64,000 nucleotides of DNA from an uncultured Chitinophaga sp. (GCF_946479755.1 NZ_CAMLHC010000001.1:124001-188000); one strand, 5' to 3'; shown: positions 9,601-17,795, numbered from the stretch's first letter. Made by a program: numbers and translations. The notes: generated by a model from the letters alone, not told the origin.

Positions 9601-9951
9601 AACAGACAGGATGATGGTATTGTCCACCACGCTGTAGTTGAGACGGTTACCTGCCAGGGCCTGGGCCATTACGTCTTCCAGGCTGGCGTGGCTGGCGGAA
9701 ACGGAGACTTTATCGGCTGTTTTCAGCATTTCCGTGTTGTAGAAAAAGGTATAGCCGGTTTGTTTCCTGATTTCCCGGAGCACCTTGGTGAGCGGCACAC
9801 GGTGCATGTCGAGGGTCAGCTTTTGCGAGTAACCGGTAGCGCTGACCTGCAGGGCAAGCACCAGCAGCAGAAAAGCAGTTAGCTTCATAACTTTCAGCAT
9901 TTGCGCGCACACCGGGGACCACCGGTGTTTGACGGCATTTCTAAATGGCAT
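6637..9951 (-). CDS. SusC/RagA TonB-linked outer-membrane transporter with STN signalling domain (locus 1)
   Basis: 1104 residues from ATG at 9951. A basic leader precedes the signal peptide (MKLTAFLLLVLALQVSATGY, cleavage near residue 43). Residues about 45-117 form the STN domain (LTLDMHRVPLTKVLREI), which in this family contacts the FecR periplasmic domain. A carboxypeptidase-like domain (about 130-207), a TonB-box region with ELVVVGYGTQKRKDVTGSVS (about 212-230), plug and 22-strand barrel follow; the end LLLGLNLSF is a typical barrel terminus. With the upstream FecR and sigma gene this makes a ligand-sensing trans-envelope switch. An antisense promoter box overlaps its start codon (see the ncRNA at 9963-10055). 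Confidence 0.97.
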   Translation of the reverse strand: MPFRNAVKHRWSPVCAQMLKVMKLTAFLLLVLALQVSATGYSQKLTLDMHRVPLTKVLREIRKQTGYTFFYNTEMLKTADKVSVSASHASLEDVMAQALAGNRLNYSVVDNTIILSVKTDGTEVKPVANISVYGRITDALTGEPLTGASVKLKGTSKGASSDAKGNFTLELPDGGGTLVISFIGYETIEKQVTKAGPLDIALRQKAVQTEELVVVGYGTQKRKDVTGSVSSVRVNTISANVSKNISGAIQGRVPGVSVESASGAPGSGLNITIRGLSTLGNNAPLFIVDGVFVNSIDGVSPNDVESIEVLKDAATASIYGSRAANGVVIVTTKGGLKEAVPKLEIDSWVGVQSVPKRMSLLNGEQWTKLMQANMTGIPNYNGINSDWQDAIFRQATIARTNVNFSGGSKNFTYNLSGGYLKENGTMINTDYSAANFRVKTQYEKGRIKIGETVIIKRGVSRLAPSGGDQTHSLVGSALVMPATVPVYDPTQDLGGYGRRPIYMKNLSNPVALLEKVNRSAKDLNLLANAFVEVKLIEGLRYRFNVGLTETQGRTRTYTGMYNDGNAANTLPDLEEGSTTANSWLLENTLAYTKKLGKHNIDAVAGYTAQKNTYSGFSASRNDLPDGTSVLGAGTAGSQKNNGDANVSAILSTFGRIMYSYDSKYLFTASIRRDGSSRFANDYQFGSFPSFSAGWNIHNENFFSGLRSVVSNLKLRGSWGVLGNQEIGNYLTQTAITSGINYVQGNVLWPGATASSYASPVDLSWEETKIVNGGIDAGFLDNKLFVIFEVFHKKTSGVLLGVPFPPSVGKTGTPTLNAGVIENKGYEASVEYADQTRSGLKYRVMFNVSHTANEMTAITVGSGRQEFGDISRAKVGAPIGSFFLIKTDGIFNSEEEVKAHSGKDGTLIQPDAKPGDIRFVDFNGDGKIDNQDVQNLGSPFPKFTMGLAANLSYKGFDLNIFFEGVSGNKIYNGRRQWMEKMTEVTNFSTAVLDAWTPENHSNFPRFTLSDPNNNKRENSDRWLENGSYLRFKRFELGYTMPSSITGKWGIDRVRFFGSAENLFTATKYKGYNPDLGGGALSRGMDNSWDAYPLSRTLLLGLNLSF

Positions 9952-9958
9952 AACTTTG
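9928..9958 (+). promoter_or_regulatory. Antisense promoter over the susC start codon (locus 1)
   Basis: On the plus strand, TTTG (9928-9931), 19 bases, then TAACTTTG (9951-9958): an exact match to the Bacteroidota -33/-7 consensus. Its first T is the complement of the A of the susC ATG, so it fires away from susC towards fecR. Confidence 0.75.
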
Positions 9959-9962
9959 TTAG

Positions 9963-10055
9963 GTTTTTGGTGAGCAATAAGGCTTTTACGACAATATTTG
10001 TTTTTTGTTTACCAGAACAGCTGACCGGGCATGTGGCGACATGTCCGGTTTTTTA
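9963..10055 (+). ncRNA. Predicted antisense small RNA over the susC leader (locus 1)
   Basis: Inferred transcript of about 93 nt. It starts a few bases after the TAACTTTG box at 9951-9958 and ends in the T run of the terminator at 10024-10055. It would be fully complementary to the fecR-susC intercistronic leader and stop at the fecR stop codon. The same layout is found in locus 3 (28504-28610). Cis-antisense RNAs in this position have been described for Bacteroides polysaccharide loci (DonS type). No open frame of note lies within it. Expression is not shown by sequence. Confidence 0.6.
10024..10055 (+). terminator. Plus-strand intrinsic terminator between fecR and susC (locus 1)
   Basis: An 11-bp stem (10024-10034 with 10039-10049, one G-U pair), loop GGCG, followed on the plus strand by six T. 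On the coding (minus) strand there is no T run after the stem, so it terminates antisense transcription only. Confidence 0.8.
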
Positions 10056-11282
10056 TTACCTGGTTTTGGACTGTATAGTGATGGTTTTGTTGGTGATGGA
10101 ATATTGAATGCCGGCTGTCTGCAGGATGCGCAGTGCCTGGGACAGGGCGGCTGTTTTACGGATGGAACCGGAATAGTGCTGGTCGGGGATGGCGCCCTCA
10201 TAAACGACCGTTACATCATACCAGCGGGCGAGCTGCCGCATAATAGATGGCAGATCGTCGTCTTCAAACTCGAACATGCCTGTTTTCCAGGCGATGTTTT
10301 TATCGATGTCTGCTTCGGATACCGCGATGCGGTCTTGTCCCCTGGTGATGACCGCCTGTTGGGAGGGGGCCAGCACAGCTTGTTGTCCGCCGGGCCGGGA
10401 TACCATGACTTTCCCGGTGACGAGCGTGGTGGTGCTGTTGTTTTCATCGGCATAATTCATAACGTTGAAACTGGTGCCTAATACAGTGATTTGCTGGTTG
10501 TCGCTGAGCTGTACGTGGAAAGGTTGTCGTGCGTTGGGGGTTATTTCGAAGTAGGCTTCCCCGTTAAGGTATACGGTGCGTCCGTTGCCGGCGAAGCGCG
10601 TAGGGAAGCGGAGAGAGGATGCGGCGTTGAGCCATACCCGGCTGCCATCGGGCAGGGTGACCTGGTATTCACCGCCGCGGGGGGTGGCAAGGGTATTGAA
10701 AAGGATTTTTTCTTCGGTATTGCCGGAGTGATCGTATACGAGGGAGCCCTGGCCTTTATTGATGCGGGTGCCATCTTTTTCTTCGAACTGGCTGGCGCCT
10801 GCGGAGTCGAGAGGAACGGTGGTGCCGTCTGCCAGGGTGAGTACCGCTTTGGAGGTACCAGGTTTTGCGTCATGTGCCGCTGGTGCTGCAGCGATCTGTT
10901 GCTGTTCACGGTAACGGCTATACTGGTACCACCCGGTAATGGATAACAGCAGCACTGCGGCAGCTGCGGCGGACCACCAGTAGTGCCGGCGTTGTTGGCC
11001 CCGGGCAGGAGGGGTTAAGGCAGCAGGCGCCTGTGCTGTTGTGTTGGCAACATGCTCCCGGAGCAACAACCTGAAATTGCCGACAGCAGCGTGCAGCTGT
11101 CCCTGTTGCCCGTTGATGACACCGAATATTTTCCTGGCTTGCTCAAATGAAGCCTGCCGGTCCGGGTTTTCCCGGAGCCAGTCTTCCCACCGGCGGGTAT
11201 CTTCCTCGCTTACGCCCATGCAATAGCGGAGGAAGGAATCGTCCTGTAAGAAATCTTCAGCGGAGGTAAAAGCGTTTTCCAT
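10056..11282 (-). CDS. FecR-family anti-sigma factor (locus 1)
   Basis: 408 residues. The N-terminal cytoplasmic part (WEDWLRENPDRQASFEQARK) resembles the sigma-binding region of FecR proteins. A single membrane span lies at about 101-119 (YWWSAAAAAVLLLSITGWY). The periplasmic part has the FecR domain (TPRGGEYQVTLPDGSRVWLN, then GEAYFEITPNARQPF and VLGTSFNV) and ends in a DUF4974-type module with ARWYDVTVVYEG. It sits 96 bases after the ECF sigma gene and before susC, and the SusC protein has an STN domain, so the standard SusC-FecR-sigma signalling chain is expected. Length and order are normal for the family. Confidence 0.95.
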   Translation of the reverse strand: MENAFTSAEDFLQDDSFLRYCMGVSEEDTRRWEDWLRENPDRQASFEQARKIFGVINGQQGQLHAAVGNFRLLLREHVANTTAQAPAALTPPARGQQRRHYWWSAAAAAVLLLSITGWYQYSRYREQQQIAAAPAAHDAKPGTSKAVLTLADGTTVPLDSAGASQFEEKDGTRINKGQGSLVYDHSGNTEEKILFNTLATPRGGEYQVTLPDGSRVWLNAASSLRFPTRFAGNGRTVYLNGEAYFEITPNARQPFHVQLSDNQQITVLGTSFNVMNYADENNSTTTLVTGKVMVSRPGGQQAVLAPSQQAVITRGQDRIAVSEADIDKNIAWKTGMFEFEDDDLPSIMRQLARWYDVTVVYEGAIPDQHYSGSIRKTAALSQALRILQTAGIQYSITNKTITIQSKTR

Positions 11283-11378
11283 GACGTGTTGCTATGATAT
11301 AGTGTGCGGAATCCCGGGTTATTCCCAAAGAATCCCAAAATATTTTTTTCAGTGCCGGATAAAGGGAGATAAAGACCG

Positions 11379-12110
11379 TTATTTCAGGGTGTTCACCATA
11401 TTTAAATAGAGGTTGACCGAAAAAGGGCCTGTCAGGGAACCTCTTTTGTGAACGGACAGGGTTGTCTCCTGTGTGGGCAGGGTACGGAGCGATTTGATGT
11501 GCAGCAGCATCAGCAGGGAGAAGGCGGCAGACAATATTTTAAGGGCGGAGCCCAGCGTATTGTAGGCGGTTTTGGTGGTGATGCCGGTACGGCGGGCCAC
11601 TTCGTCCATGGGCAGGCCGTCGAAATAGCGGAGCTCCACCAGCTGTTGCTGGCGGGGAGTGAGCTGTGCAATGGCCCGGCGTACTTTCCGGCGAAGCTCT
11701 TCTGTGGTTTGTACCGCCACGATACGGGCCTCGTAGGAGAGTTCATAGGGTGCGGCGGTGGCGAAAGCATCCGCAGCGGCGCCGGTCTGCTGTGACTGGC
11801 GGATGCCGGCAAATATTTTCCGGCGCAGATAGGTGAAGAGGTATGACTTCACATTCCGCACGGTGGTCAGCTGGTGGCGTTTGTCCCATATTTCCAGGAA
11901 AACATCGTTGATGGCGTCTTTGGTCAGCTCGGCGTCGCCGCAACTGCGGATGCCATAGTTGACCAATGACAGGTACATTTTTTCGTACAGGGCTACCAGT
12001 GCCTCCTGGTTGTTCTGGCGCACTTCTTCCCATAGCAGGGTGTTGGCGGTATCCGCCTGCGGTTGGCCGGCAGCGTGCTGGTTGCGGAAAGTTACTGGTT
12101 CATTGTTCAT
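11379..12110 (-). CDS. ECF RNA polymerase sigma factor with extended C-terminus (locus 1)
   Basis: 243 residues. Region 2 is visible at about 30-95 (DAINDVFLEIWDKRHQLTTV, then YLFTYLRRKIF) and region 4 at about 150-200 (LTPRQQQLVELRYFDGLPMDEVARRTGI, shown here only by its ends: LTPRQQQLVE and MDEVARRTGI). It belongs with the FecR gene downstream and should direct transcription of the SusCD locus. Unusual is the tail of about 40 residues after region 4, beginning with a hydrophobic stretch (AAFSLLMLLHI) that could be a membrane anchor or anti-sigma contact. The ATG at 12110 gives the normal family start. Confidence 0.93.
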   Translation of the reverse strand: MNNEPVTFRNQHAAGQPQADTANTLLWEEVRQNNQEALVALYEKMYLSLVNYGIRSCGDAELTKDAINDVFLEIWDKRHQLTTVRNVKSYLFTYLRRKIFAGIRQSQQTGAAADAFATAAPYELSYEARIVAVQTTEELRRKVRRAIAQLTPRQQQLVELRYFDGLPMDEVARRTGITTKTAYNTLGSALKILSAAFSLLMLLHIKSLRTLPTQETTLSVHKRGSLTGPFSVNLYLNMVNTLK

Positions 12111-12251
12111 CCGAATTATTCAGCTGTTTGTCAGGATGGTTGGTTAGCATCCTGTCTCTTATTCACGTGGTAACAGTTACTGACTTTGGTTGTTTTTGTT
12201 CAGACAGGGAAGGTAGGAATAATTCGCGTAGAATCAGCAAAAGGGGAGGAA

Positions 12252-12285
12252 GGGAAAAAAAGGAAGCCTCTTATTTGAGGCTTCC
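12252..12285 (-). terminator. Intrinsic terminator of the small secreted protein gene
   Basis: Perfect 9-bp stem (12262-12270 with 12277-12285) followed on the minus strand by a run of seven to eight T. It overlaps the stop codon of the gene ending at 12271. Confidence 0.88.
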
Positions 12286-12783
12286 GGCGATATAGGTGCA
12301 ATAATCTTTGTATTTATCCTGTTCGGCTGCCGGGTAGGTGATCATGATGGTCTGAAAGACATCTGACTCGCTGCCCATGTAGTCGATTTTGCGTTTTGCG
12401 GTCTTGCAGTACACAATTTCACCTTTGTTGTTGGTGCCGGAATAAATGTAGTAAGTAGGTTTGATGACCTGGTAGGCCACTTTAAGGCCTTTGGTGACGG
12501 ACCGGAAGTTATACTTCAAAGGATCCGTGCCCGGCTGAACATGCTCGTCGATATCCGCGGGGTCCATGACCAGCTGACCGAAGGCGAATATCTTAGCTGT
12601 GCCTTTAGGGGCGGAAAACGTTTGACCGTCACCGTTGCCGGATTCGCCTTCAGCTTTAAAGTCGTCCGGATACTCCATACAGAACTGGAAACGGTTGTTG
12701 CAATACTGCTTTCTGGGCCCTGCCGTAAAGGAGAGGCACAGGATAGCCAGCAAAAGGGAGGTTACACAAATTGTCGCTTTCAT
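12271..12783 (-). CDS. Unknown small secreted protein
   Basis: 170 residues with a Sec signal peptide (MKATICVTSLLLAILCLSFT), cleaved near residue 20. The mature part has four Cys residues (YCNNRFQFC near the start, VYCKTAK and DYCTYIAG near the end) that could form two disulfides. The YPDDFKAEGESGNGDG and MITYPAAEQDKYKDYC segments are polar. I do not recognise a family. It is a single-gene unit with its own terminator and is divergent from the alpha/beta hydrolase, so the two may share a control region of about 75 bases. Confidence 0.8.
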   Translation of the reverse strand: MKATICVTSLLLAILCLSFTAGPRKQYCNNRFQFCMEYPDDFKAEGESGNGDGQTFSAPKGTAKIFAFGQLVMDPADIDEHVQPGTDPLKYNFRSVTKGLKVAYQVIKPTYYIYSGTNNKGEIVYCKTAKRKIDYMGSESDVFQTIMITYPAAEQDKYKDYCTYIAGSLK

Positions 12784-12857
12784 AATATATATTGAACCGC
12801 AAATGTAAGATGCTTTTTTACTACTTTCGTCCGGTAAAAAAATCCCCTTCCCGTTTC

Positions 12858-13784
12858 ATGAAACAAATCCTTACCGCCCTGTTTTGCCTGGTGTTGTGCC
12901 GGGCCCATTCCCAGACCTTATATATAAAGACTTACGGCCACGCCAAAGACAAACCGGTCATTTTCCTGCATGGCGGTCCGGGGTATAACGCTGCTTTTTT
13001 CGAGCGGAGCACGGCAGCGCGGCTGGCTGACAAAGGCTTTTTTGTGATCATTTACGACCGGAGGGGCGAGGGCCGTTCGCCGGACAGCGCCGCACAGTTT
13101 ACGTTCAGCGAGGCGCTGGCCGATATTGATGGTCTTTATAAAACGTACCAGCTGAAGAAGGCCGTTTTGCTGGGGCATAGTTTCGGTGGCGTGCTGGCCA
13201 TTAAATATGCGGAGAAAAAACCGGGCGCCGTGGACGCCATTGTATTGGCGGATGCGTTGCTCGATGCACAGGAAACTTACCGTACCGTGCTGGCAAAAGT
13301 GGAGGGCATTTATGAGGCAAAAAAGGACAGTATGAGCCTCCGGTACATCGGGATGATCAGGCAAATGGATACTGCCGGATTGGCATATAATTCCTATACG
13401 CTGGGGCATGCGATGCTGAATGGTTTGTATGGACCAGTGCATCCTTCGGAAGAGGCGAAGGTTATCTACCAGGAAATGAAGAAAGATTCAGTAGTAAAAA
13501 AATACGGTGGCCAGATGACCCGGCAGGCGCCAACGGGCTACTGGGAGCATGAACATTACACCACGCTGAACATGCTGCCGGCGCTCAAAAATCTGGTGGC
13601 AAAGAAGACAAAAGTTTACGCAGTCTATGGGAGGGAGGATGGCCTGTTTTCTGAAAAACAGGTGGGTGAGGTGACAGAGATCATCGGTCGTAACCGGGTC
13701 GATTATTTAGCAGGAGCCGGGCATAATGTGTTCGCCGATCAGCAGGTTTTGTTCCTCGAAGATCTCAAAAAGTGGCTGAAATAG
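12858..13784 (+). CDS. Secreted alpha/beta hydrolase, proline-iminopeptidase-like
   Basis: 308 residues from ATG at 12858, chosen because it starts a signal peptide (MKQILTALFCLVLCRAHSQ); in-frame codons upstream lie before a likely -7 box TACTTTCG (12822-12829). The oxyanion motif HGGPG (residues 38-42), the nucleophile elbow GHSFGG with Ser108, YDRRGEGRS, and a late GAGHNVF with the catalytic His fit S33-type prolyl aminopeptidase or related esterases. The acid would be the Asp in YGREDGLF. Periplasmic location is expected. It stands alone between two terminators. Peptidase versus esterase cannot be separated by eye. Confidence 0.88.
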   Translation: MKQILTALFCLVLCRAHSQTLYIKTYGHAKDKPVIFLHGGPGYNAAFFERSTAARLADKGFFVIIYDRRGEGRSPDSAAQFTFSEALADIDGLYKTYQLKKAVLLGHSFGGVLAIKYAEKKPGAVDAIVLADALLDAQETYRTVLAKVEGIYEAKKDSMSLRYIGMIRQMDTAGLAYNSYTLGHAMLNGLYGPVHPSEEAKVIYQEMKKDSVVKKYGGQMTRQAPTGYWEHEHYTTLNMLPALKNLVAKKTKVYAVYGREDGLFSEKQVGEVTEIIGRNRVDYLAGAGHNVFADQQVLFLEDLKKWLK

Positions 13785-13809
13785 GTCGTTTTTTATGTAT
13801 TACTTAATA

Positions 13810-13842
13810 AAAATGCAGGTTTTTTAGACCTGCATTTTTTTA
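13810..13842. terminator. Bidirectional terminator after the hydrolase gene
   Basis: Stem of 11 bp (13810-13820 with 13828-13838), loop of seven, T run on the plus strand and an A run on the other side, so it can serve both strands. Confidence 0.85.
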
Positions 13843-13947
13843 TACCTGGCTGATAAGATAGTGTTGTTGTAAACTTCAGATTATCAATTAGTTTATGAAA
13901 ATTGTTTAAAGTAAAGTAAAACTTTAAGTAACGCCTTGATACTTTGG

Positions 13948-14190
13948 TTATACGCTCTGTCCGGCGCCTGGTCTCACCCCGGTTTCGGCAAATACCAGGT
14001 CTCCCAGTTCTTCCAGCGAGTTGACAGTCACAAGGGAGACATGTTCCATCGGTAAAGGAGAAAATAACCACCGCGGACCGCTCGCTACCACCCCAAATGC
14101 CGACCCCCCGATTTCGATTTTATACGACCTTTTGGCTGGTTGAAAAATGAAACCCAACTCCAGTAATTTATCATGACTGATTGCGGTCAT
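13948..14190 (-). CDS. Small unknown cytoplasmic protein
   Basis: 80 residues, MTAISHDKLLELGFIFQPAK at the start. No signal peptide or membrane span. The segments RSYKIEIGGSAFGVVASGPR and SLVTVNSLEELGDLVFAETG read like a compact alpha/beta domain. A likely promoter box TATATTCG on the minus strand (14216-14209) lies 18 bases before the ATG, which supports expression. The upstream region is AT-rich. I do not recognise the family; such orphans are common in this group. Confidence 0.6.
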   Translation of the reverse strand: MTAISHDKLLELGFIFQPAKRSYKIEIGGSAFGVVASGPRWLFSPLPMEHVSLVTVNSLEELGDLVFAETGVRPGAGQSV

Positions 14191-14525
14191 CGTGTATATA
14201 TATTTTCACGAATATAATAATTTAATTTAAATTGATAAAGCCATCGGAAGAATTTAAAAATACATGAGCGGTAGCACACAAGGAAAGTTAAAAGTCTATA
14301 AATTTGGTAGACTAAAAACTTGTGTTTACTTTTATTGCGCTTACAGATCATCATTTTTCTGCTGACAAAAGGGCAGCAGTACAGCAACCGGAATCGATCG
14401 CAGTTGGTATCGCGCTGGCACTCCTGCGCCCTTATTTTTAACAAAAAGATTGTCACGCTGTTACCACTCGGAGCACACCAGGCCATCTGGTGAAACCACT
14501 CATTTGTTTAAACCAAAAGTTACCT
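14191..14525. other. Intergenic region upstream of susC of locus 2
   Basis: About 335 bases, AT-rich on the left and with balanced composition on the right. It holds the minus-strand box TATATTCG (14216-14209) and a 6-bp hairpin (14476-14481 with 14487-14492). No sigma or FecR gene and no terminator on either strand was found, unlike the susC leaders of loci 1 and 3. Confidence 0.6.
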
Positions 14526-17500
14526 ATGTACTTATTTTACCTTAAGGCACGCAAGCGGACATGGGCTATCCTCCTGTTGACACTGACTCTTGCTTTCCCA
14601 CTGTTTTTGCTGGCGCAACAACGTGCAGGCGTAAGCGGTACCGTCCGTAATGACCGCAACGAAACCCTGCCCGGCGCCTCGGTGACCGCCACCAACACGG
14701 CTACGGGCGCCACCAGTTCCACGCAGACCAACGTGGCCGGCGTATTTCAGTTTCCCGATCTGCCCGCAGGGCCTTACATCTTCCGGATCACCTTCGTGGG
14801 CCTGGAGCCGCAGGTACTGTCGGGTTACACCGTCAAAGCAGGAACACCCCTGCAGCTCACCGCCACCCTCAAAGAATCGGCTTCATCCCTCAACCAGGTG
14901 GTGGTGGTAGGTTACGGCGTGCAACGCCGCCGCGAAGTGACCGGCGCCGTGTCCTCCATCCGCGCAGCGGAACTGAAAGACCAGCCGGTATCCAGCTTTG
15001 CCCAGGCGATCGCCGGTAAAGTGGCGGGCGTACAGGTGATCCAGAACACCGGCGCCCCCGGCGGCAGCCTCAGCGTCCGTATCAGGGGCCTCAATTCCAT
15101 CTCCGCCGGCACCGACCCGCTCTACGTCGTAGATGGATTCCCGTTATCCAACGACCTGAAGAACCTGCAGGGCACCACCGACGTGGTAGGCATCACCGGA
15201 CAGGCGTCTTTTCAGAAATCGCCCGATCCGCTCAGCACCCTCAACAGCGACGATATCGAGTCCATAGAGATCCTCAAAGACGCTTCCGCCGCCTCCATCT
15301 ACGGCTCCCGCGCATCCAACGGCGTAGTGCTCATCTCCACCAAAAAAGGGAAAAGAGAAGGGCCGCCTTCCTTTAGCTATAACGCCTACGGCGGCTTCCA
15401 GCAGGTCAGCAAAAAGATCCACATGCTGGATGCCTACCAATGGGCTAAACTGTCTTACGACGCTAAAAACAATGCGTACCTCGATGCCAAACCCAACGGC
15501 AGCATCAATGACGACAACGCCACCCGTGGCAACTCCAACTTCCAGATCCCCCCGGAAATACTGCCTTACCTCAGAGGGGAACAGGGACTGGTGAATACCG
15601 ACTGGCAGGATGCCGTATTCCGCACCGCACCGGTACAGAACCATACGCTCTCCGCTTCCGGCGGCAATGATAAGTTCCAGTACTACATCTCCGGAAATTA
15701 TCTTGATCAAAAGGGCATCGTGATCGCTTCGGGGTATAAAAGATACGGGGTACGGGCTAATCTCACGGCCAACCTTACGCCCCGGCTGAAAGTAGGGCTC
15801 TCCCTGAACCCGTCCTATGATCATTATGACCTGATCAATAGCGAAGGTCCCTGGACTTTTGACGGTATCCTGAGCAACGCCCTGAAAGCGGCGCCCATCT
15901 TCCCGGTGTACAACCCCGATGGTTCGCTGGCCACCAATAAACAAAACGCGTGGGCCTTCGGCTACTCCGGCGGTGAAAACCCCGTCGCCCTTGCCACCCA
16001 GATAGAAGATAAGCTGGATCATATCCGCAACCTCGGACATATCTATGGCGAATACACGATTATCAAAGGACTGACCTTTAAGACTTTCTTCGGGGCAGAT
16101 ATCAATTATTTCAACCGTAACTACTACCGGCCGTCTACGCTGGGCAGCTATAAGCCCATCCAGCAATCCGCGCCCACGGTACCCAAAGGCTCCGCCCAAA
16201 CGGCGCAGTCGGTGAACTGGCTCTGGGAAAACACGCTCAACTATCATTTCGAAGTGTCCAAACACCGTTTTGATGTGCTGGCAGGCTACACCTCCCAGAA
16301 AAATACCACCAAAGCCAATGAAACCGTAGGCACCGGCTTCCCTAACGATGCCGTACACACGATCAATGCTGCCACCATTACCAGCGGTACTTCCAATACC
16401 TCCCAGTGGTCGCTGCTTTCTTACCTTGGCCGTGTCAACTACAACTACGACGATAAGTATTTTGTGAGCGCCAGCCTGCGCAGCGATGGCTCCTCCCGTT
16501 TCGGGGCCAATAACAAATGGGGTTATTTCCCCTCCGTTTCCGGCGGATGGCTCATCAGCAACGAAGCTTTCTTTAAAGTACCCGTGATCTCTGAACTGAA
16601 AGCCCGTGTGAGCTATGGCACCTCCGGTAACTTCCAGATCGCCAACTACGCCTCTTACGATCTGCTGGCCTCCAATAACTATATCCTCGGCAGCGGCAAC
16701 GGTAATGTGGTCAACGGCGCAGGCCTTTCACAGCCGGCCAACCCGGACCTGACCTGGGAAAAGACGGTGCAGTTCAACGCCGGCCTGGACCTCGGCCTTT
16801 TCACCAACCGTATTTATCTCAGCGCAGATTATTATAAAACCACCACGTCCGACCTGCTGCTGAATGTGCCGGTGCCCTTCAGCTCCGGCTTCGCCACCGC
16901 ACTGAAAAATGTAGGCAAAGTTCAGAACAGCGGCATAGAGTTCGGGCTGACCACCCGCAACCTTACCGGCGCTTTCAGCTGGAATACCAACATCAACCTG
17001 TCGGCCAATAAAAACAAAGTCCTGCAGCTGGGCCCCGGTAACGCGCCGATCCTCTCAGACGGCGGCAACGGCACCATCTCCCAGCTGTTTATCACCGCGG
17101 TAGGGCAGCCCATCGGTAGCTACTACGGTTATGTCAACGGCGGCGTCTTCGCAAACCAGGAAGAGATCAACGGTTATCCGCACTATGCCACTGCCAAACC
17201 CGGCGACCGTCGTTTTGTGGACGTGAACGGCGACAAAAAAATCGATGCCAACGACCGTACCGCCATCGGCAGCTATTTCCCTGATTTTATCTGGGGGATG
17301 ACCAACGAATTCCGGTACAAGGGCTTCGACCTGGCGATATCCCTGCAGGGCGTGCATGGCAACGAGATCCTGAACCTGCAGCGCCGCTTTATCTTTAATA
17401 TGGAAGGTAACGCCAACCAGATGGCCGACGCCCTGTTTTACTGGAAATCCCCGCAGGACCCCGGCAACGGCAACGTGATGCGGGCCAACCGCGTCACCAA

Positions 17501-17783
17501 CGCCAACAGCGCCCAGATCAGCTCTTTCCATGTAGAAGACGGTTCGTTTGTGCGTTTGCGTAACGTGACCCTGGGGTACACGTTCAACAAAAAACTGTTG
17601 GGCAACCGTATCAACGCGCTGCGGGTATACGCATCCGGCCAGAATATCTACACCTGGACACACTACACCGGCTACAACCCTGAAGTTAACGCCCGGCCCG
17701 ACAGTCCGCTGTCACAGGGAGAAGACTATGGCACCTATCCGCTGCCTAAAACTTTTATCGCCGGCTTAAATCTCTCATTCTAA
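14526..17783 (+). CDS. SusC/RagA TonB-linked outer-membrane transporter without STN domain (locus 2)
   Basis: 1085 residues from ATG at 14526; an in-frame GTG 12 codons upstream is less likely. The signal peptide follows a basic start (KARKRTWAILLLTLTLAF), cleaved near residue 32. A carboxypeptidase-like domain follows at once (GVSGTVRNDRNETLPGASV), so there is no STN domain. The TonB-box region (LNQVVVVGYGVQRRREVTGA), plug (SIYGSRASNGVVLIST) and barrel ending in FIAGLNLSF are standard. Absence of STN fits the absence of sigma/FecR genes: this transporter is not wired to a trans-envelope switch. Pairs with SusD 13 bases downstream and a CocE/NonD hydrolase. Confidence 0.96.
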   Translation: MYLFYLKARKRTWAILLLTLTLAFPLFLLAQQRAGVSGTVRNDRNETLPGASVTATNTATGATSSTQTNVAGVFQFPDLPAGPYIFRITFVGLEPQVLSGYTVKAGTPLQLTATLKESASSLNQVVVVGYGVQRRREVTGAVSSIRAAELKDQPVSSFAQAIAGKVAGVQVIQNTGAPGGSLSVRIRGLNSISAGTDPLYVVDGFPLSNDLKNLQGTTDVVGITGQASFQKSPDPLSTLNSDDIESIEILKDASAASIYGSRASNGVVLISTKKGKREGPPSFSYNAYGGFQQVSKKIHMLDAYQWAKLSYDAKNNAYLDAKPNGSINDDNATRGNSNFQIPPEILPYLRGEQGLVNTDWQDAVFRTAPVQNHTLSASGGNDKFQYYISGNYLDQKGIVIASGYKRYGVRANLTANLTPRLKVGLSLNPSYDHYDLINSEGPWTFDGILSNALKAAPIFPVYNPDGSLATNKQNAWAFGYSGGENPVALATQIEDKLDHIRNLGHIYGEYTIIKGLTFKTFFGADINYFNRNYYRPSTLGSYKPIQQSAPTVPKGSAQTAQSVNWLWENTLNYHFEVSKHRFDVLAGYTSQKNTTKANETVGTGFPNDAVHTINAATITSGTSNTSQWSLLSYLGRVNYNYDDKYFVSASLRSDGSSRFGANNKWGYFPSVSGGWLISNEAFFKVPVISELKARVSYGTSGNFQIANYASYDLLASNNYILGSGNGNVVNGAGLSQPANPDLTWEKTVQFNAGLDLGLFTNRIYLSADYYKTTTSDLLLNVPVPFSSGFATALKNVGKVQNSGIEFGLTTRNLTGAFSWNTNINLSANKNKVLQLGPGNAPILSDGGNGTISQLFITAVGQPIGSYYGYVNGGVFANQEEINGYPHYATAKPGDRRFVDVNGDKKIDANDRTAIGSYFPDFIWGMTNEFRYKGFDLAISLQGVHGNEILNLQRRFIFNMEGNANQMADALFYWKSPQDPGNGNVMRANRVTNANSAQISSFHVEDGSFVRLRNVTLGYTFNKKLLGNRINALRVYASGQNIYTWTHYTGYNPEVNARPDSPLSQGEDYGTYPLPKTFIAGLNLSF

Positions 17784-17795
17784 AATCTGGGCTAT

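Noticed and set aside
7405..9882. Plus-strand open frame of 825 codons opposite susC of locus 1
   Set aside because: It mirrors the codon pattern of the real SusC gene and has a low-complexity Gly/Ala/Val composition without any fold. Similar mirror frames opposite the SusC genes at 15144-16358 and 28711-30162 were dropped for the same reason.
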